From: Erysipelotrichaceae bacterium UBA4808
GTDB lineage: Bacteria > Bacillota_I > Bacilli_A > Erysipelotrichales > Erysipelotrichaceae
Direction of reading: 5' to 3'
Length of the DNA stretch: 9,347 bases
Assembly (NCBI GenBank): GCA_002402585.1
Contig: DHGC01000090.1
Coordinates: 1 to 9,347 of the forward strand
Shown here: piece by piece, positions 7,189-9,347 of the stretch
How the letters are laid out: each line of letters starts with the position of its first letter
Numbering within the stretch: position 1 is the stretch's first letter
Notes under the pieces: generated by a model
Told to the model about the DNA's origin: nothing
Database searches by the model: none
What the model saw: the letters and a program-made list of their open reading frames with translations, nothing else
Made by a program: the position numbers and the translations under genes

Positions 7189-7579
7189 ATATCTTCTACT
7201 TGCCTTACTTGTATTTTTAGGGGCATGTTCATCGAATTCAGTGCCTGAGGGTTTCGATGAGGAACAACTGACCACTCAAGCAAAACAAATCATCGAGTAT
7301 CTTCAGGACGCACAATACTCAGAAGTTCTTGATATTATGCGTGAAGATGTCAGGGAAATGTTGCCTATTGAAACGCTAAAAGACGTTGCGGAGACGAAAT
7401 ATTCAACGGTTGGTTCATTTGTGAAATATACACAAGTCGCGATTACGGATACGAAAGATCCAGTAACGTCAGAAGTCTATGGGGTCGTGATTGTAGTGGT
7501 GGAATATACAGATGGTAAAGGGACATATACCCTTACTTTTGATAAAGATATGCGCTGTGTTGGGCTCTATATCAAATAA
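7178..7579 (+). CDS. Small lipoprotein with DUF3887-like domain
   Basis: This 133-aa protein has a lipoprotein signal peptide: MRFK, a hydrophobic stretch LLLALLVFLGA, then a lipobox LGAC with the lipidated cysteine at C17, followed by SSNS. The mature part (about 25-133) has an early helix (QAKQIIEYLQDAQYSEVLDIM), a middle section LPIETLKDVAETKYSTVGSF and a beta-rich C-terminus (VYGVVIVVVEYTDGKGTYTLTFD), ending CVGLYI. This helix-then-sheet layout and the G-x-F / V-x-x-D-x-GLYI pattern resemble DUF3887, a small NTF2-like-looking extracellular domain of unknown function. It should be anchored on the outer face of the membrane. The 11-base overlap with the membrane protease gene suggests a joint function. 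Lipoprotein status is confident; the domain name is probable. Confidence 0.85.
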   Translation: MRFKYLLLALLVFLGACSSNSVPEGFDEEQLTTQAKQIIEYLQDAQYSEVLDIMREDVREMLPIETLKDVAETKYSTVGSFVKYTQVAITDTKDPVTSEVYGVVIVVVEYTDGKGTYTLTFDKDMRCVGLYIK

Positions 7580-7589
7580 TTGATTGTCC

Positions 7590-7618
7590 TTGACACTTGA
7601 GCTTATTACGTCTATAAT
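7590..7618 (+). promoter_or_regulatory. Consensus sigma-A promoter for rplM-rpsI
   Basis: TTGACA (7590-7595) and TATAAT (7613-7618) are both perfect consensus hexamers, and they are separated by exactly 17 bases. Transcription should begin near 7624-7626. The promoter starts 10 bases after the lipoprotein stop, with no terminator between, so read-through from upstream is also possible. Confidence 0.93.
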
Positions 7619-7624
7619 AACAAT

Positions 7625-7672
7625 CGGCACTTTATGCCAATGTAGCCCCGGAAACTACAATTGGTTAGGAGG
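7625..7672 (+). ncRNA. Ribosomal protein L13 leader (autoregulatory 5' UTR structure)
   Basis: The rplM 5' UTR holds two compact hairpins. The first is GGCA (7626-7629) with TGCC (7635-7638) around CTTTA. The second is TGTAG (7641-7645) with CTACA (7655-7659) around CCCCGGAAA. The second stem can lengthen to CCAATGTAG / CTACA-A-TTGG (7637-7664), at the cost of the first hairpin, and would then reach to 2 bases from the AGGAGG site (7667-7672). A leader of this kind, thought to bind L13 and repress the rplM-rpsI operon, is known in Bacillota (Rfam L13_leader). Position and size fit well. The match to the family consensus is from memory and not computed. Confidence 0.7.
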
Positions 7673-7678
7673 AAAAGT

Positions 7679-8116
7679 ATGCGCCAGACAACCATGGCAA
7701 AACCAAATGAAGTTGTTCGTCAATGGTATATCGTTGATGGAACAGGTTTAACATTAGGCCGTTTAGCATCGGAAGTTGCGACGGTTTTACGAGGTAAACA
7801 TTTACCTACGTACACACCTAATGTGGACACGGGAGATTTTGTAATCATTATCAATGCGGACAAAATTGTCGTCACCGGAGATCAAGACGAAAAGAAGAAT
7901 TATTATGCTCACTCACAATTCGCAGGCGGGTTACGTGTACGTTCAACACGTGTTATGCGTCAGAATTACACGATTGAATGGGTGGAAAAAGCAGTGCATG
8001 GTATGTTGCCTCACACACGTTTAGGTGACAAACAACGTAAACACTTATTTGTATACAAGGGTGCTGATCATCCTCACACGGCTCAAAAGCCTGTCGAAAT
8101 GAAAATTAAGGGTTAG
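7679..8116 (+). CDS. rplM: 50S ribosomal protein L13
   Basis: The product is 145 aa, the same length as the B. subtilis protein. It contains WYIVDGTGLTLGRLASEVA near the N-terminus, RGKHLPTYTPNVDTGDFVII (38-57), and the L13 signature GMLPHTRLGDKQRKHLFVY (108-126) followed by HPHTAQKP (131-138). L13 is an early-assembling 23S rRNA-binding protein. ATG 7679 is preceded by AGGAGG at 7667-7672. An upstream in-frame TTG at 7661 lies within the leader stem and is rejected as a start. rpsI follows after 8 bases. Confidence 0.99.
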   Translation: MRQTTMAKPNEVVRQWYIVDGTGLTLGRLASEVATVLRGKHLPTYTPNVDTGDFVIIINADKIVVTGDQDEKKNYYAHSQFAGGLRVRSTRVMRQNYTIEWVEKAVHGMLPHTRLGDKQRKHLFVYKGADHPHTAQKPVEMKIKG

Positions 8117-8124
8117 GAGGAAAC

Positions 8125-8535
8125 ATGGTCGCAAAGAAAAAGAAAAGCGTCGTAACTTACTTAGGTACTGGACGTCGTAAATCATCTGTAGCACGTGTCT
8201 ACTTAACACCTGGAACAGGTATCATCTCGGTTAATGATAAAACTTTGGATGAATACTTGCCACTTGAAACCTTAAGAATGATCGTTCGTTCACCATTGGT
8301 GTTGACTGAAACCTTAGCTACATTCGATGTTAAAATCAATGTACAAGGTGGTGGTTACACGGGTCAATCCGGCGCTATGCGTCACGGAATCACACGTGCA
8401 CTTATGGAAGTCTCACCTGAATACCGTCCAGCTCTAAAGGCTGCTGGTTTCGTAACACGTGATCCACGTGCTAAGGAACGTAAGAAATACGGTCTTAAAG
8501 GTGCTCGTAGAGCTCCACAGTTCTCAAAACGTTAA
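8125..8535 (+). CDS. rpsI: 30S ribosomal protein S9
   Basis: The product is 136 aa. TYLGTGRRKSSVARVYL (11-27) opens the S9 domain, and GGGYTGQSGAMRHGITRAL (75-93) is the family signature. The C-terminal tail KKYGLKGARRAPQFSKR ends in the invariant arginine (R136) that contacts the P-site tRNA anticodon. The start follows AGGAGG (8115-8120), which overlaps the rplM TAG, so the two genes are tightly coupled. A terminator follows 22 bases after the stop. Confidence 0.99.
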   Translation: MVAKKKKSVVTYLGTGRRKSSVARVYLTPGTGIISVNDKTLDEYLPLETLRMIVRSPLVLTETLATFDVKINVQGGGYTGQSGAMRHGITRALMEVSPEYRPALKAAGFVTRDPRAKERKKYGLKGARRAPQFSKR

Positions 8536-8557
8536 TCAATTTATTGGTCAACTACTC

Positions 8558-8587
8558 AAAGACTCCCGCTTGGGAGTTTTTGTTTGC
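8558..8587 (+). terminator. Intrinsic terminator of the rplM-rpsI operon
   Basis: ACTCCC (8562-8567) pairs with GGGAGT (8572-8577) around GCTT, extended by AAAG with TTTT (one G-T pair), and is followed by TTTTTGTTT. This is a clear rho-independent terminator for the rplM-rpsI transcript. Confidence 0.9.
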
Positions 8588-8592
8588 TCACT

Positions 8593-8625
8593 TAGAAATA
8601 AAGAAAAGGGCGATGTAGCCCTTAT
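8593..8625 (-). terminator. Terminator of the minus-strand nitroreductase remnant (possibly bidirectional)
   Basis: AAGGGC (8606-8611) and GCCCTT (8618-8623) form six pairs around GATGTA. Read on the minus strand the stem is followed by TTCTTTATTTC, a good T-rich run just past the old nitroreductase stop at 8627. Read on the plus strand it is followed by the weaker ATTTTAT, so it could also back up the rpsI terminator. Confidence 0.7.
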
Positions 8626-8626
8626 T

Positions 8627-9153
8627 TTATCCTATATAGGTGATCTTACTCAAATCAACTTCATGTGGTTTTCAATCTAGGTTTGCAGGAAAACCAATCA
8701 AAACCGAAATCGCAAACGCATACCTTTTAGGGATTACTTTTTTCTTACAATCTTCGTTATTGAAGACGTAGTCTGCTAAAGCATAAACAACACTACCGAG
8801 TCCGAGCGAAGTAGCAGCCAATGTGACGTTCTGTACCACGATGCCACAATCAAGGTCCTTATTGACATTCCTAGCGATCACAACCCAAGGCGGAGTGTTG
8901 TAGAACAGCTTGCTACCACGCCCCATGATGCGTTGGTAGCTTGCTTAATCCAATTGTGTCATGCCATAGGCATCCATTTTTTCGATCAATGCCTTATCTT
9001 GAATAACGATAATCTGCCAAGGTTACTTATTCTCTGCACTCGTTGCTTAAATAGCAGCTAAGGTGATGCTTCAACTTTCTCGATTTCAATCGGGTGATTG
9101 GTAAAATTGCGGAAAGAATAAAGTTTAGCGATTGTACTTAAGACTTCGTTCAT
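8627..9153 (-). pseudogene. Nitroreductase-family protein, degraded (one frameshift, four in-frame stops)
   Basis: The minus strand starts at ATG 9153, with AAAGGA 7 bases upstream, and reads MNEVLSTIAKLYSFRNFTNHPIEIEKVEA. It then needs a one-base shift near 9066-9072; unshifted it meets TAG at 9058-9060. In the new frame it reads ITLAAI*ATSAENK*PWQIIVIQDK, then LIEKMDAYGMTQLD*, then ASYQRIMGRGSKLFYNTPPW. It continues with the conserved DCGIVVQNVTLAATSLGLGS and IGFPANLD*KPHEVDLSKITYIG, ending at TAA 8627-8629. Stops are TAA at 9047-9049, 9023-9025 and 8945-8947, and TGA at 8672-8674. The 9023 TAA replaces the usual Gln of the NxQPW motif. Restored length is about 175 aa, normal for this FMN-dependent oxidoreductase family. 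The longest open piece (8672-8926) is only the C-terminal part and is not a separate gene. Confidence 0.9.
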
Positions 9154-9192
9154 TATAGGTTCCTTTTGAATCAAAATATTTCAACGATGTTA

Positions 9193-9211
9193 TTGTAGCA
9201 TCTAGCTACAA
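9193..9211. promoter_or_regulatory. Operator-like inverted repeat upstream of the nitroreductase remnant
   Basis: TTGTAGC (9193-9199) and GCTACAA (9205-9211) are perfect 7-base arms with a 5-base centre (ATCTA), about 40 bases ahead of the old minus-strand start codon. On the minus strand it includes a TACAAT that could be a -10 box, but I see no good -35 at the proper distance. The size and symmetry fit a dimeric repressor site. The regulator is not in the window. Confidence 0.4.
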
Positions 9212-9347
9212 CAAAGGCGAATAAGCATACATTGTTTAATTGTGAATGTGAACTTAAAAATCGCGAGTGAATCTTAACAAAAATAGGATAAAATCAAGAT
9301 GTGAGTGGATGCATTGCTATCGCTTGAAACAGTTTGAAAACTACTTG
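9212..9347. other. Intergenic sequence with no supported feature
   Basis: This AT-rich stretch shows no convincing promoter, terminator or complete gene. A plus-strand reading frame is open from 9258 to the window edge, with an ATG at 9309 (MHCYRLKQFENYL), and could be the start of a gene continuing outside. It lacks a good Shine-Dalgarno, so it is not called. Confidence 0.5.

Noticed and set aside
7661..7678. TTG start for rplM six codons upstream
   Set aside because: It falls in the leader stem and contains the Shine-Dalgarno of the true ATG. The 145-aa form from 7679 matches the family length.
8459..8680. Plus-strand ORF overlapping the end of rpsI and running through both terminators
   Set aside because: It is a frame shadow of rpsI and noncoding sequence, has no ribosome-binding site, and spans two hairpins.
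8672..8926. Separate 84-aa minus-strand gene
   Set aside because: It is the C-terminal piece of the nitroreductase pseudogene. It lacks the N-terminal FMN-binding part and its ATG is an internal methionine.
8627..9153. Stop-codon reassignment (TAA read as Gln) to explain the nitroreductase stops
   Set aside because: Several neighbouring genes end in TAA at the family-typical length, and a frameshift and a TGA are also present, so decay is the simpler explanation.
9258..9347. Possible gene beginning near the right edge (ATG 9309)
   Set aside because: Only 13 codons are visible, there is no good ribosome-binding site or promoter, and the peptide is not recognisable.

Overview
This window looks like the 3' end of the ribosomal-protein superoperon of a low-GC Gram-positive bacterium (Bacillota). 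The core order is rpsK - rpoA - rplQ - ecfA1 - ecfA2 - ecfT - truA - rplM - rpsI, which is the classic Firmicutes arrangement. The RpoA and L13 sequences, strong Shine-Dalgarno sites and AT-leaning codon use all fit. From the flavour of the proteins I infer Erysipelotrichia or a close relative, but without a search this is a guess at class level.

Region by region. Positions 1-36 hold the last 11 codons of rpsK (ribosomal protein S11). rpoA (60-1019) and rplQ (1035-1397) follow, closed by a GC-rich hairpin terminator (1404-1430). The start codon of a TrmR/YrrM-type O-methyltransferase (1432-2061) lies directly against that terminator and has no visible Shine-Dalgarno. A small unrecognised protein (2058-2516) overlaps the methyltransferase by 4 bases. 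Next comes the energy-coupling module of an ECF vitamin/metal transporter (ecfA1 2527-3354, ecfA2 3330-4187, ecfT 4180-4974). Its genes overlap each other, and ecfT overlaps truA (4959-5714).

Three genes then sit between truA and rplM, where the core order usually has none: a PHP-family HisJ/HisK-type phosphatase (5715-6494), a YhfC-family intramembrane glutamic-type protease (6514-7188), and a small DUF3887-like lipoprotein (7178-7579). The last two overlap.

A perfect-consensus sigma-A promoter (TTGACA - 17 bp - TATAAT, 7590-7618) and a structured leader matching the L13 autoregulatory type drive rplM-rpsI (7679-8535), which ends at an intrinsic terminator (8558-8587). A second hairpin (8593-8625) serves the opposite strand.

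The right end carries a decayed nitroreductase gene on the minus strand (8627-9153). It has one frameshift and four in-frame stops, but still has its ribosome-binding site, terminator and a 19-bp operator-like palindrome upstream (9193-9211). The last roughly 190 bases contain no gene I can support.

Functionally the window is dominated by gene expression: RNA polymerase alpha, three complete ribosomal proteins, a tRNA pseudouridine synthase and a probable tRNA wobble methyltransferase. It also carries the shared motor of an ECF importer and a small membrane protease/lipoprotein pair of unknown role. I found no CRISPR array, no complete mobile element and no tRNA or rRNA gene. Most of the window is ordinary core genome. 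The less ordinary points are the terminator/start-codon junction at 1404-1432, the unknown 152-aa protein, the YhfC-lipoprotein pair with a terminator-like hairpin inside the yhfC coding sequence, and the nitroreductase pseudogene.
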